64,000 nucleotides of DNA from Acidimicrobium ferrooxidans. Its GTDB lineage: Bacteria; Actinomycetota; Geothermincolia; Fen-727; Anoxymicrobiaceae. Each line of letters opens with the position of its first letter. The stretch's first letter is position 1. The translations under genes were made by a program, and so were the position numbers. Below are positions 42,601-50,570 of the stretch, piece by piece. The notes beneath the pieces are model-generated. The model saw only the letters and a program-made list of their open reading frames with translations, was not told the DNA's origin and did not search any database. The DNA lies in NCBI GenBank assembly GCA_020723485.1, contig DYIU01000002.1:281543-345542 (forward strand), given 5' to 3'.

Positions 42601-43662
42601 CTAACCGGGTATCGGAAGTACCTTCAGCAGGTTCCCCACCGCTTTCATCAGAGCCTGGTAGGCGCCCTTCTGTGGCAGGTATCCTTCCCGCCTGTACCAG
42701 TCGATCGACCTCCGGATGGACTCCTCGGGGGGACCGGGGTCGTACCCCAGCTTTTCCCTCGCCTTCGAGATATCGAAGAACAGGTGCCGGGCGGAATAGG
42801 CCATCTCTTTCCCGGTGGAGATCGGCGGCACGCCGGTGGCGTCGGCGATCTTCTCGAACAGGTTGCCGACGAGAACCGCCACCGGGACAGGTATCTTGAT
42901 GAACTTCATGTCGAGCCCCGCTACCCTCGCCACCATCTCCATCAGCTCCTGGATGGTCACGTTCTGGTTGCCGAGGATGTACATCTCCCCGACCTCTCCG
43001 TGCTTCGCGGCCAGCACGTGGCCCCTGGCCACGTCCTTGACGTCAACGATATTCACGCCGCCTTCGAAGGTGAGGAACTGCGAGCCGTTGGCGATGTCGA
43101 GCATTATCTTCCCGGTCGGCGTCGGCGCGATGTCTCCCTCGCCGTACGGGAAGCACGGGTTCACCACCACAAGCGGCAGCCCGTCCTCCCTGGCGAACGT
43201 CAAGGCCTCCTGCTGCGAGAGGTGCTTGGTCAGCACGTAGTCGCTCGGGTTCTCCCACTGGTTGAACTCGGTCGTCTCGTCCGACAGCTGCCTGCCCGGG
43301 GCGATGCCCAGGCCCGCGATGGAGCTCGTGTAGACTATCTTCTCCGTGCCCGCCCGCTTCGCCGCCCACAGTACGTTGCGTGAACCCTGGAGATTCACCT
43401 TGAAGAAACAGCTCCGGTCCGGGACCCAGATGCAGTAGATGGCCGCCAGGTGGAAAAGCGTGTCGCAGCCTTTCAGCGCGGCGTCCACGCTCCCGACGTC
43501 CGTCACGTTGCCCTCGATCTTTTCGACGTCCACGCCAGCGAGGTTGCGCATGTCCTCGCCGGGCAGGATCATAGCGCGGACCTCCACGCCCTCTTCGAGC
43601 AGCTCGCGCACCACGTTCGAACCGATGAAGCCGGCCGCTCCAGTCACCAGTGCCTTTTTCAT
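42601..43662 (-). CDS. NAD-dependent epimerase/dehydratase (HpnA / dihydroflavonol-reductase-like)
   Basis: A 353-residue extended SDR. TGAAGFIGSNVVREL is the nucleotide-binding turn, YTSSIAGLGIAPG supplies Ser, and DYVLTKHLSQQEAL the YxxxK pair. FHLAAIYCIWVPD and NPCFPYGEGDIAPTPTGK are characteristic of HpnA-type and dihydroflavonol-4-reductase-like proteins. The last 30 residues are hydrophobic and may contact the membrane. AGGGGGG lies before the ATG. No hopanoid synthesis gene other than two desaturase-like flavoproteins is in the window, so the substrate is open. Confidence 0.85.
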   Translation of the reverse strand: MKKALVTGAAGFIGSNVVRELLEEGVEVRAMILPGEDMRNLAGVDVEKIEGNVTDVGSVDAALKGCDTLFHLAAIYCIWVPDRSCFFKVNLQGSRNVLWAAKRAGTEKIVYTSSIAGLGIAPGRQLSDETTEFNQWENPSDYVLTKHLSQQEALTFAREDGLPLVVVNPCFPYGEGDIAPTPTGKIMLDIANGSQFLTFEGGVNIVDVKDVARGHVLAAKHGEVGEMYILGNQNVTIQELMEMVARVAGLDMKFIKIPVPVAVLVGNLFEKIADATGVPPISTGKEMAYSARHLFFDISKAREKLGYDPGPPEESIRRSIDWYRREGYLPQKGAYQALMKAVGNLLKVLPIPG

Positions 43663-43804
43663 GCCCGCCCCCCTTAGTGCCGTTTACCTGGTCTACCTTA
43701 TCCCAACGCCCGCCGGGCAGGCCATACGAGGGGCGAAACTTAGACCGGCGGTCGAATGGATTCGCGCGGACTAATATGCTATACTCACTTGTCAGTTATA
43801 TATG

Positions 43805-43890
43805 GTGCGTTCGCGCACAACCCGAACTCATTTGGTGTTGGCGGCCGGCGGGGTGGTTCGGGGAAGGGCCCCACCCAGGGGCCTTTCCCC
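43805..43890 (+). ncRNA. Possible structured leader or small RNA
   Basis: Three stems in order: GTGCG-TTCG-CGCAC (43805-43818), CCCGAAC/GTTCGGG (43821-43827 with 43856-43862, 28-base loop), and GGGGAAGGGCCCC / GGGGCCTTTCCCC (43860-43890, one G-U pair, loop ACCCA). The last two share bases 43860-43862, so they compete, as in attenuators. There is no U-run after the last stem. I could not match a known riboswitch signature. Confidence 0.4.
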
Positions 43891-43971
43891 GTTTCAGGTC
43901 ACTGATGGATTCGTCGCGGAGTACTGCGATACTCAGGGGCGCTCCGGCCCGGAAGTGCTAAACTGCAAATC

Positions 43972-43995
43972 GGGGTCAGGTCACTTTGTTGCATT
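43972..43995 (+). repeat. Half-copy of the inverted-repeat family (copy F)
   Basis: GGGGTCAGGTCAC then TTTGTTGCATT equals the left arm of copies B and C; the flank GCAAATC also matches. No right arm follows. It lies 17 bases before the start of the ACD alpha-subunit gene, so the element end is inside its leader. Confidence 0.75.
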
Positions 43996-44011
43996 TAACG
44001 GCGGTCAGAAG

Positions 44012-45400
44012 ATGAGCGAACTATACCGGCAGCTCGACAAGGCGTTCCACCCGGCCTCCATAGCGGTGGTGGGAGTATCATCGCGCCTGGATAACCCCGG
44101 CACCCTGGCGCTCCGCTCCATAATGGGCATGGGTTTCGAAGGCCCCCTGTACCCGGTGAACCCGAAGTATGACGAGATACTCGGCCTGGCCTGCTATCCC
44201 TCGGTCAGAGATGCCCCTGTCACCCCCGAGCTGGTCCTGCTGGCGATACCGCCCGGCGCCGTTCCCGCGGCGGTCGCCGAGTGCGCGGAGGCCGGCGTCC
44301 GCGCCTGCGTGGTAAACGCGGCCGGCTTCTCGGAGACCGGGAGGCCCGGCGCGGCGGGGCTGGAAGCCGATATACTGGGGACCCTGAAGAACTCCGACCT
44401 GCGGCTTATCGGGCCGAACTGCATGGGCATCTACTCCTCCTCCGGCAAGGTGGCCCTCTTCGACGGACAGCAGCCGGGTGCCGGGCGCGTCAGCCTCGTA
44501 TCGCAGAGCGGCTCGCTCGCGTCTTTCATGTACCTGCTGGGCGCGGAACGGGCGATATCCTTCTCGAAGATGGTGTCCAGCGGGAACGAGCTGGACTTGA
44601 ACTGCGCGGACTTCCTCGACTACTTCTCACGCGACCCTGAGACCGAACTCGTCATCGCCTACCTCGAGCAGGTGCGCGACGCGCGGCGCTTCCTCGACAT
44701 CGCGCGGGACCTCAAAGGCAGGAAACCGCTGCTGGTGTGGAAGGCGGGCCTGAGCGGCTCCGGCGGCCGGGCGGCGACCTCGCACACTGGCGCGATGGCC
44801 GGGAGCGCGGACGTCTGGCAGGCGGCGGTGAAGCAGGCAGGTATCGTCGAGGTCTTCGACCTGGCCGACACAATGGACACCGCCGCCGCTTTCTATCACC
44901 TCGCTAGGCCCGCCGGCCGCCGCCTCGCTGTCATAAGTCCGCCCGGCGGCATCGCGGTGAACTGCGCGGACTTCGCCGAGCGGTACGGCCTGGAGCTCCC
45001 CGCGCTCGGCGGCGAGGCCGCCGAGAGACTCTCCGCCATCCTGCCCGGCGAGGGCACGAGCGTAGCCAACCCGGTCGACATGGGGTTCGGAGCGGTCGTA
45101 CCCGGCAACCTCGCGAGCGTGATCGAAGTGGTCGCATCCGACCCAGGGGTCGACATCCTTATGGTGGTCGCCGGCGCGCCCGCGTCCCGCAAGGGGGACC
45201 CCGGCCTTGTGAGGATGCACACCGCGGAATTGAAGGAAGCCTCAGCCCTCATCGAGAAGCCGCTGGTCGTCATAGGCGTGCCGACCGGACTGGCGTTCCC
45301 GTACATGGCCGAGCTATTCTGGGAGGGCGTTCCCTGTTACCTCACGCCACGCGCTGCCTGCGGTGCGCTCTCCAGGCTCCTCGACTACCACGGCCTCTAG
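44012..45400 (+). CDS. ADP-forming acyl-CoA synthetase, alpha-subunit-like (paralogue 2)
   Basis: A 462-residue paralogue of the gene at 26662. CoA-binding domain (ASIAVVGVSSRLDNPG), flavodoxin-like domain (VSLVSQSGSLASFMYLLG) and the phosphohistidine motif ATSHTGAMAG (H258) are intact. The ATP-grasp beta subunit is again absent. ATG 44012 is taken because the conserved N-terminus starts here; the site is weak (AGAAG). The upstream frame reads through the half-copy F repeat and a hairpin, which argues against a longer protein. It ends facing the Fe-S protein gene across a CTTAAACC/GGTTTAAG hairpin. Confidence 0.83.
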   Translation: MSELYRQLDKAFHPASIAVVGVSSRLDNPGTLALRSIMGMGFEGPLYPVNPKYDEILGLACYPSVRDAPVTPELVLLAIPPGAVPAAVAECAEAGVRACVVNAAGFSETGRPGAAGLEADILGTLKNSDLRLIGPNCMGIYSSSGKVALFDGQQPGAGRVSLVSQSGSLASFMYLLGAERAISFSKMVSSGNELDLNCADFLDYFSRDPETELVIAYLEQVRDARRFLDIARDLKGRKPLLVWKAGLSGSGGRAATSHTGAMAGSADVWQAAVKQAGIVEVFDLADTMDTAAAFYHLARPAGRRLAVISPPGGIAVNCADFAERYGLELPALGGEAAERLSAILPGEGTSVANPVDMGFGAVVPGNLASVIEVVASDPGVDILMVVAGAPASRKGDPGLVRMHTAELKEASALIEKPLVVIGVPTGLAFPYMAELFWEGVPCYLTPRAACGALSRLLDYHGL

Positions 45401-45417
45401 GACTATACAATCCCTGA

Positions 45418-45448
45418 CTTAAACCCAGGCCTGACCCCCCGGTTTAAG
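45418..45448. terminator. Hairpin between convergent genes, possibly decayed repeat
   Basis: CTTAAACC and GGTTTAAG are perfect 8-base inverted repeats with a loop that includes CCTGACCCCCC, similar to the outer end of the repeat family. No U-run. It lies between two convergent stop codons and could end both transcripts. Confidence 0.45.
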
Positions 45449-45456
45449 CGTTGGGC

Positions 45457-46512
45457 TCAGGTCTTGAGCCTGGCGCCGAGGAACTCGGAGACCTCAGGCG
45501 GTGGCACGACCTCCTCCCTGACGGAGAGAGTGATTGCGCCCTCACCCCCGCAGGTCGGCGTGCACACCCCGCAGCCGATGCAGACGGCCTCGTCGACTGC
45601 GGCGGTATCACCGACGGTGACAGCGCCGACCGGGCACCTCTCCTCGCACACGGCGCAAGCCGTGCAGGATTCCCCGTCCACCCTGGCGACGTAGTTCGAG
45701 CGCGATATGCAGTCATACCCGGCGATGTTCTTGGACCTGAGGAATGCGCAGCAGCAAGAGCAGCAGTTGCATATGGTGCCGAGCGCCCCCTCGATGTTGT
45801 CGCAGACGTGCACGAGGCCTTCCTCGGTCGCCTCCTTCAGTATCCGGAGGGTCTCCTCCTTCGATATCCGGCGGCCCATCCCCTGCTCCACTATGTAGCG
45901 CGCCATGCCGCCGAAGTGCAGGCAGTTCTCGAGCGTGTGCTCGCAGCCCTCACCGACGTACCTGGATATCTGGCGGCACGGGCAGTGCGCGACCGCGATG
46001 AACGCCCCATCCTTTATGCGCTCGCTTATGGCGTCGAACGGCAGGACCTCCGAGGCGTCCTCGAGCGAATCGGTTATCGGAACGACCCTGACTAGCGGGA
46101 CACCGCGGCCGAGTTCGCCCCCGAACTCCTCGCTGTAGTACTTGAACCAGAGCGGGGCGAGCGCCCTGGCGGTCTCGGTATCCTCACCGGCCCAGAACGG
46201 CGTCTCGGTGAAACCCACGATGCTGGGAAGAAGGCGGTATGTCCTCTCCTGCCCGGGCCTCTGCTCAGTGTAGACGGTGCCGCGCTTTGCCATTCGGTCG
46301 AGTATGCCGGGAAGTTCATCCGCCATGTCCGGGATGACCTCCGCCCACTGCTGCGCCGTCTTGTTGTCAAAGAAGGTCAGCTCGAGCGCGACCTCTGCCT
46401 CCTCCCCCGGGTAGAGTATCGCCAGGATCTTTAACAGGGTGGGAGACATCGGCACACCGGCGACGGCCCTGTCCAGGTGCTCAGCCAGGCGTTCATAAAG
46501 TGCATCGGGCAT
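45457..46512 (-). CDS. Multi-cluster Fe-S protein with two C-terminal Fe4S4 sites
   Basis: A 351-residue protein. The C-terminal 70 residues are a ferredoxin-like domain with two clusters (CTACAVCEERCPVGA and CIGCGVCTPTCGGEGA). Before it lies the Cys block CNCCSCCCAFL, and further in AHCPCRQISRYVG ... CEHTLENCLHF, which may bind another cluster or metal. The N-terminal 100 residues resemble a winged-helix segment (LLKILAILYPGEEAEVALEL). Proteins with this layout accompany oxidoreductase or sensor systems in anaerobes; role unknown. ATG 46512 has GGAGG 5 bases upstream. A promoter with a palindromic operator lies upstream. Confidence 0.75.
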   Translation of the reverse strand: MPDALYERLAEHLDRAVAGVPMSPTLLKILAILYPGEEAEVALELTFFDNKTAQQWAEVIPDMADELPGILDRMAKRGTVYTEQRPGQERTYRLLPSIVGFTETPFWAGEDTETARALAPLWFKYYSEEFGGELGRGVPLVRVVPITDSLEDASEVLPFDAISERIKDGAFIAVAHCPCRQISRYVGEGCEHTLENCLHFGGMARYIVEQGMGRRISKEETLRILKEATEEGLVHVCDNIEGALGTICNCCSCCCAFLRSKNIAGYDCISRSNYVARVDGESCTACAVCEERCPVGAVTVGDTAAVDEAVCIGCGVCTPTCGGEGAITLSVREEVVPPPEVSEFLGARLKT

Positions 46513-46573
46513 CAGGGCCTCCGTTCCGCCGGACGGCTCCGGCAAGCTCAGCATTCTCCGGGCTGAAGCCCGG

Positions 46574-46618
46574 CCATATTATGGTTGTAATATGGTGCCT
46601 GGAACGCGGGCGTGTCAA
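46574..46618 (-). promoter_or_regulatory. Promoter with perfect operator dyad for the Fe-S protein gene
   Basis: On the minus strand TTGACA (46618-46613) precedes a 4/6 -10 box CATATT after 18 bases. The -10 lies in CCATATTA-TGGTTG-TAATATGG (46574-46595), a perfect 8+6+8 dyad. A repressor bound there would block transcription. Confidence 0.55.
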
Positions 46619-46741
46619 GCATGCGTTTCTCGAGGGAACGGCCGCTCGGGCCCGTATCAGTGACCGGGGCGGTTGACCCGACCCCCCTGGACTGAGATAG
46701 GATTTGCCTACCAACCGCGGTACCGGAGGGGTGATGCAGCG

Positions 46742-48328
46742 ATGGAATTCGACTTCAACGATCCCGTCTACGTAAACCAGCGACAGCTCGTCATCGGAGA
46801 GATGCTTTCTCGCACGGCGCGGCTCAACCCGGACACCGAGGCTCTGGTCTTCGAGGACCGGCGCTACACTTACCGCGAGTTTGACGCCCGGACGGACCGC
46901 CTGGCGAACGGCCTGGCATCGCTCGGGGTCGGCAAGCAGGGAAAGGTCGCCGAGCTGCTCTTCAACTGCAGCGAGATCATCGACGCCTACTTCGCGGTCT
47001 GCAAGCTCGGTGCGGTCAACGTGCCCCTGAACTTCCGCCTGAAGGGACCCGAGGTCCTCTACCAGATAACCGACAGCGAGACTCAAGTCATAATCTTCGG
47101 CGAGGAGTTCACCCCGGTCATAGAAGAGATACGGGGTGAGCTGGAGGGTGTTCAGTACATCTGCGTCGGAGCGAACGTCCCCGAGTTCGCGATGCCGTAC
47201 GAGGACGTGATCCTGAAAGGCGAGGAACGTCCACCCGGCGTCCCGGTACATGATGACGACCCGGCGTTCATCATGTACACGTCCGGCACCACGGGGAAGC
47301 CCAAGGGCGCGGTGCTCACCCACAAGAACCAGATGATGAACGTCCTGAACTGCACCATCGAGCTCCTCAAGGTGGCGCCGGGATTCGGCGGGGACCGGGT
47401 CCAGTACGTGGCGCCGCTCTTCCACGAGGCGGCCCTCGCTTTCGCCCTGGTGTGCCTGTCCCAGGCCGCGACGCTCTGCGTGATGAAGTTCTTCATCCCG
47501 GAGGCCGTCGCCGCACAGATACAGGATGAGAAGATCACAGCGACACTCCTCATACCCGTGATGACGACGCTCCTGGTGAACACGGTAGACCTCTCCAAGT
47601 ACGATACCTCGACGCTCAGGTACTACGTGACAGGGGCGGCTATACTCCCTACGGAGACGAGGAAGCAGATAAACGAGGCTTTCCCCGGCGCGATGCTCTT
47701 CGACGTGTTCGGGCAGACCGAGATGAGCCCGGTGACCACGATGCTCAAGCCGGATGACGCGAAGAGGAAGACCGCTTCTGTCGGCGCCCCCGTGAACAAC
47801 GTCGAGGTCAGGGTCGTCGACGACAACGACGAGGACGTGCCGGTGGGCGAGATCGGAGAGATAGTCTACCGGGGGCCCACGGTGATGAAAGAGTACTACC
47901 GGAAACCCGAAGCGACCGCAGAGACGCTGCGCAACGGGTGGTTCCACTCCGGTGACCTGGTCCGGCAGGACGAGGAGGGCTTCGTCTACGTGGTGGACCG
48001 CAAGAAGGACATGATAATCTCCGGCGGCGAGAACGTGTATGCGGCCGAGGTGGAGGACGCGCTCTACGAGAACCCGAAGATACTCGAGGCCGCGGTCATC
48101 GGCTCCTTCGACGAGACCTGGGGCGAGATAGTGATGGCGGTGGTGGTGCCCAAGGAGGGCGAAAGCCTGACCGAGCAGGAAGTGATTGACTGGTGCGGCG
48201 ACCGAGTCGCAGGTTACAAGAAGCCGCGACGGGTCGAGTTCATGGACGCTCTTCCCAGGAACGCGGCCATGAAGGTCCTCAAGTTCGAACTCAGGGAGCA
48301 GTTCGGCAAATCGGTCCGCTACGAGTGA
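46742..48328 (+). CDS. AMP-forming acyl-CoA synthetase/ligase
   Basis: A 528-residue adenylate-forming ligase. P-loop MYTSGTTGKPKGAVLTH, A5 DVFGQTEMSPVTT, A7 WFHSGDLV, hinge FVYVVDRKKDMIISGGENVY, and A10 Lys in PRNAAMKVLKF are in order. It is related to short/medium-chain and aryl acid CoA ligases (FadD13/FadK-like). ATG 46742 has GGAGGGG 11 bases upstream and gives the usual N-terminus; an upstream extension lacks homology. It is followed by a TetR gene after a double operator, then by the FAD oxidoreductase paralogue. Confidence 0.9.
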   Translation: MEFDFNDPVYVNQRQLVIGEMLSRTARLNPDTEALVFEDRRYTYREFDARTDRLANGLASLGVGKQGKVAELLFNCSEIIDAYFAVCKLGAVNVPLNFRLKGPEVLYQITDSETQVIIFGEEFTPVIEEIRGELEGVQYICVGANVPEFAMPYEDVILKGEERPPGVPVHDDDPAFIMYTSGTTGKPKGAVLTHKNQMMNVLNCTIELLKVAPGFGGDRVQYVAPLFHEAALAFALVCLSQAATLCVMKFFIPEAVAAQIQDEKITATLLIPVMTTLLVNTVDLSKYDTSTLRYYVTGAAILPTETRKQINEAFPGAMLFDVFGQTEMSPVTTMLKPDDAKRKTASVGAPVNNVEVRVVDDNDEDVPVGEIGEIVYRGPTVMKEYYRKPEATAETLRNGWFHSGDLVRQDEEGFVYVVDRKKDMIISGGENVYAAEVEDALYENPKILEAAVIGSFDETWGEIVMAVVVPKEGESLTEQEVIDWCGDRVAGYKKPRRVEFMDALPRNAAMKVLKFELREQFGKSVRYE

Positions 48329-48332
48329 CAGC

Positions 48333-48386
48333 TTGACATCACAGCCCTTTGTGAGTTAGTGTGCACTAACGTTAGTAAGCACTAAC
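48333..48386 (+). promoter_or_regulatory. Promoter with two adjacent TetR-type operators
   Basis: A perfect -35 TTGACA lies at 48333-48338. From 48355 two dyads follow without a gap: GTTAGTG-TG-CACTAAC (48355-48370) and GTTAGT-AAGC-ACTAAC (48371-48386). Together they cover the expected -10 and start. They lie just before a TetR gene and are very likely its own operators. Confidence 0.75.
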
Positions 48387-48403
48387 ACATGGGGGGCTGA
48401 GAG

Positions 48404-49021
48404 TTGGCCGAGCCGCAGGAACCGGAAAGCAGCGACCGCAGGGCGCAGATCATCGAGTCCGCGCTGAACCTCATGTCAAATCGCGGTGTCGCGGGGACCA
48501 CCACCGCGCGCATCGCCGCCGACGTGGGCGTGTCAGAGCCCGCTCTCTACCGCCACTTCAAGAACAAGCAGGAGATCGTCCTCGCCGCGCTGGACGAGGT
48601 CAGCATGAGGCTCATCCTCTACACGACCTCCGCCGCGGACCCCGACGGCGGGGACCTCGAGAGGCTGCGTCAGATGAGCTCCGCCTTCTACGACTTCGTG
48701 ATGTCACACCCCGAGGAGACCAGGACCCTCTTCGACGCGGTCAGCGCCGTGCGGGACGAGGAGATGCGCGACGAGGTGCGCAACAAGTTCACGCAGCTGC
48801 TGGAGGTCGTCGAGGCGGTCCTCCGGCACGGGGTTGAAAGGGGCGGCCTGCGGGCGGACCTCGACGTGACACTCGCGGCCTGGGAGATAGTCTCCCTGGG
48901 GGTCGGCCTCTACTTCGCCTCGGTCCTGGGATTCGAGGACGTGCTCACCAAGGACAGGGCGCTGGCGGCGGTCGAGACGCTGCTCGGCTCTTTCAAAGCT
49001 CTGGAAACGGAAGGAGAGTGA
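48404..49021 (+). CDS. TetR-family transcriptional regulator
   Basis: A 205-residue TetR regulator. The helix-turn-helix is TTARIAADVGVSEPALYRHF with the KNKQEIV turn. The start is a TTG at 48404 with GGGGGGC 6 bases upstream; no ATG lies between it and the HTH. Two palindromic operators are directly upstream, indicating self-control. The FAD oxidoreductase gene starts 4 bases after its stop codon, so the two are cotranscribed. The protein probably senses a lipid or acyl-CoA handled by that enzyme and the ligase upstream. Confidence 0.9.
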   Translation: MAEPQEPESSDRRAQIIESALNLMSNRGVAGTTTARIAADVGVSEPALYRHFKNKQEIVLAALDEVSMRLILYTTSAADPDGGDLERLRQMSSAFYDFVMSHPEETRTLFDAVSAVRDEEMRDEVRNKFTQLLEVVEAVLRHGVERGGLRADLDVTLAAWEIVSLGVGLYFASVLGFEDVLTKDRALAAVETLLGSFKALETEGE

Positions 49022-49025
49022 CCGG

Positions 49026-50516
49026 ATGAAAGCGCTGGTTATGGGAGGAGGGATGGCGGGGCTGGCTACCGCCATAAACCTGCTCGACCTGGGCATCGAG
49101 GTCGAGCTCATCGAGGCCGACGAGATGTTCGGGGGCAGGGCGAGCTCCTGGCTGGACGAAGACGGCGACATGATCGACAACGCGCTCCACGTCTTCTTCC
49201 CCTACTACGTGAACCTGGTCAACTTCTTCAAGAAGATGGGCATATACGAGAACATCGCCTGGAAGGCCCCCGAGTTCTACTACATGCAGAAGGACGGCCA
49301 GGAGGCCGTCATGCGCTTCGCGAACCTGCCCGCGCCGCTCCACGCGGCGGCGGCCTACGTCTCCCTGCTCAGGGCTTACAAGGAGCTTCCGAAGTGGAAG
49401 CTCATAGCCGCGGCGATGGGCATGGGGGCGAGCATCTCCATCTACTCCAGGGAGCAGCTCGACGAGCTGGACGAGATGACGTTCGGCATGTGGGCCATGC
49501 GCTTCGCGCCCAAAGGCGCCTTCAAGCCCATGGAGCCGGGCATAAACGGCCTTACCTTCACCCCCTCCTCGATGATATCGGCGAAGGTCATGATCAACTG
49601 GTTCAAAAAGGTCAGCGCCTCGGCAGAGACCTCCCGCGTGGGGTTCGCGAACGGCGGACTCGGGGAGATCTGGGTGGACAACTGCCTCGACTACATCAGG
49701 TCCAGGGGCGGGACCTGCGAGCTCAACAAGGCCGTGACCTCCATAAACCTGGCGGACGGTAAGGTGAAAGGGGTCACGGTCGACGGGTCACAGGAGCGCA
49801 CCGCGGACCTCTACGTATCGACCATGAGCCCGTACTCCCTGCGCGACGTCCTGCCCGACGAGAGCTTCAAGCTCGATTACTTCCAGGACCTGTGGCACTT
49901 CCAGTACGCGCCGTCGCTGTCGCTGCAGGTGTGGTTCGACCGAAAGCTGACCGACGTAGACGTGACCTTCTTCTCGACGGACTGCATATTCAACACGTAC
50001 GCCGACCTGTCCAACGTGCTGCCTCACATCTTCAAGGGCGGCAGCATGTTCGAGATGGTCCTCTCCCCCGCCGACCACATCCAGGGGCTTCCGGACGAGG
50101 TCATATTCGACAAGGCCATCTCCCAGATCCGGGAGCTCTTCCCAGAGGCGCGGGACGCGGAGGTGCGGAAGTGGAAAGTGGTGCGGAAGCGCCAGGGCGT
50201 ATACAGGGCATACCCTGGAATGGAGAAGCACCGCCCGTTCCAGCGGTCGCCTTACGACAACTTATACCTCGCGGGTGACTTCACGAAGACCCACGTCTCC
50301 TCTGGCGGCATGGAGGCGGCGATATGGACGTCCAACCACTGCGCCGAGCTCATCGCCGCCGACAAGCTCGGAAAAACCATATCGCTCAACGTGGAGTTCG
50401 TGCCCGAGCGCGGGCTCATGCCGCTCATCAAGCCGGTTATGAGATACGGGCCTGCCGCCGCCGCGCTGCTCCTTGCGGCCGGCATCGCGCGCAGGACGCT
50501 CCGCAGAGACAAATAG
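49026..50516 (+). CDS. FAD-dependent phytoene/squalene desaturase-like oxidoreductase (paralogue 2)
   Basis: A 496-residue flavoprotein closely similar along its length to the one at 21066: MGGGMAGLATAINLLDLG, FGGRASSWLDEDGDMIDNA, VWFDRKLTDVDVTFFS and NLYLAGDFTKTHVSSGGMEA. A hydrophobic helix near the C-terminus (YGPAAAALLLAAGIA) is a likely membrane anchor. GGAGAG lies before the ATG. It is in an operon with a TetR gene. A short GC-rich hairpin ends the transcript. The duplicate set in the window suggests the two enzymes act on related lipids or at different steps. Confidence 0.87.
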   Translation: MKALVMGGGMAGLATAINLLDLGIEVELIEADEMFGGRASSWLDEDGDMIDNALHVFFPYYVNLVNFFKKMGIYENIAWKAPEFYYMQKDGQEAVMRFANLPAPLHAAAAYVSLLRAYKELPKWKLIAAAMGMGASISIYSREQLDELDEMTFGMWAMRFAPKGAFKPMEPGINGLTFTPSSMISAKVMINWFKKVSASAETSRVGFANGGLGEIWVDNCLDYIRSRGGTCELNKAVTSINLADGKVKGVTVDGSQERTADLYVSTMSPYSLRDVLPDESFKLDYFQDLWHFQYAPSLSLQVWFDRKLTDVDVTFFSTDCIFNTYADLSNVLPHIFKGGSMFEMVLSPADHIQGLPDEVIFDKAISQIRELFPEARDAEVRKWKVVRKRQGVYRAYPGMEKHRPFQRSPYDNLYLAGDFTKTHVSSGGMEAAIWTSNHCAELIAADKLGKTISLNVEFVPERGLMPLIKPVMRYGPAAAALLLAAGIARRTLRRDK

Positions 50517-50535
50517 CGACCCCCCCCCACAGGGC

Positions 50536-50570
50536 GCGGCGGGGGCTCAAATCCCCCGCCGCGGCCTTTC
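50536..50570 (+). terminator. Intrinsic terminator after FAD oxidoreductase paralogue 2
   Basis: Perfect 10-base stem GCGGCGGGGG / CCCCCGCCGC with loop CTCAAAT, followed by GGCCTTTCT. The CBS-domain gene on the opposite strand ends at its edge, so it may serve both directions. Confidence 0.75.

Larger units (their letters stand above)
43663..44011 (+). other. 349-base gene-free region with possible structured RNA
   Basis: This space separates the epimerase gene (minus) from the ACD alpha gene (plus). A -10-like TATACT lies at 43780-43785 without a good -35. Downstream come three hairpins (43805-43890) and half-copy F of the inverted-repeat family (43972-43995). An in-frame extension of the ACD gene runs through here but lacks a binding site, so it is not treated as coding. 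Confidence 0.6.

Noticed and set aside
43805-43890. Signal recognition particle RNA or a known riboswitch
   Set aside because: The SRP signature GGTCAGG..GGAAGCAGCC is absent and no known riboswitch core was recognised.
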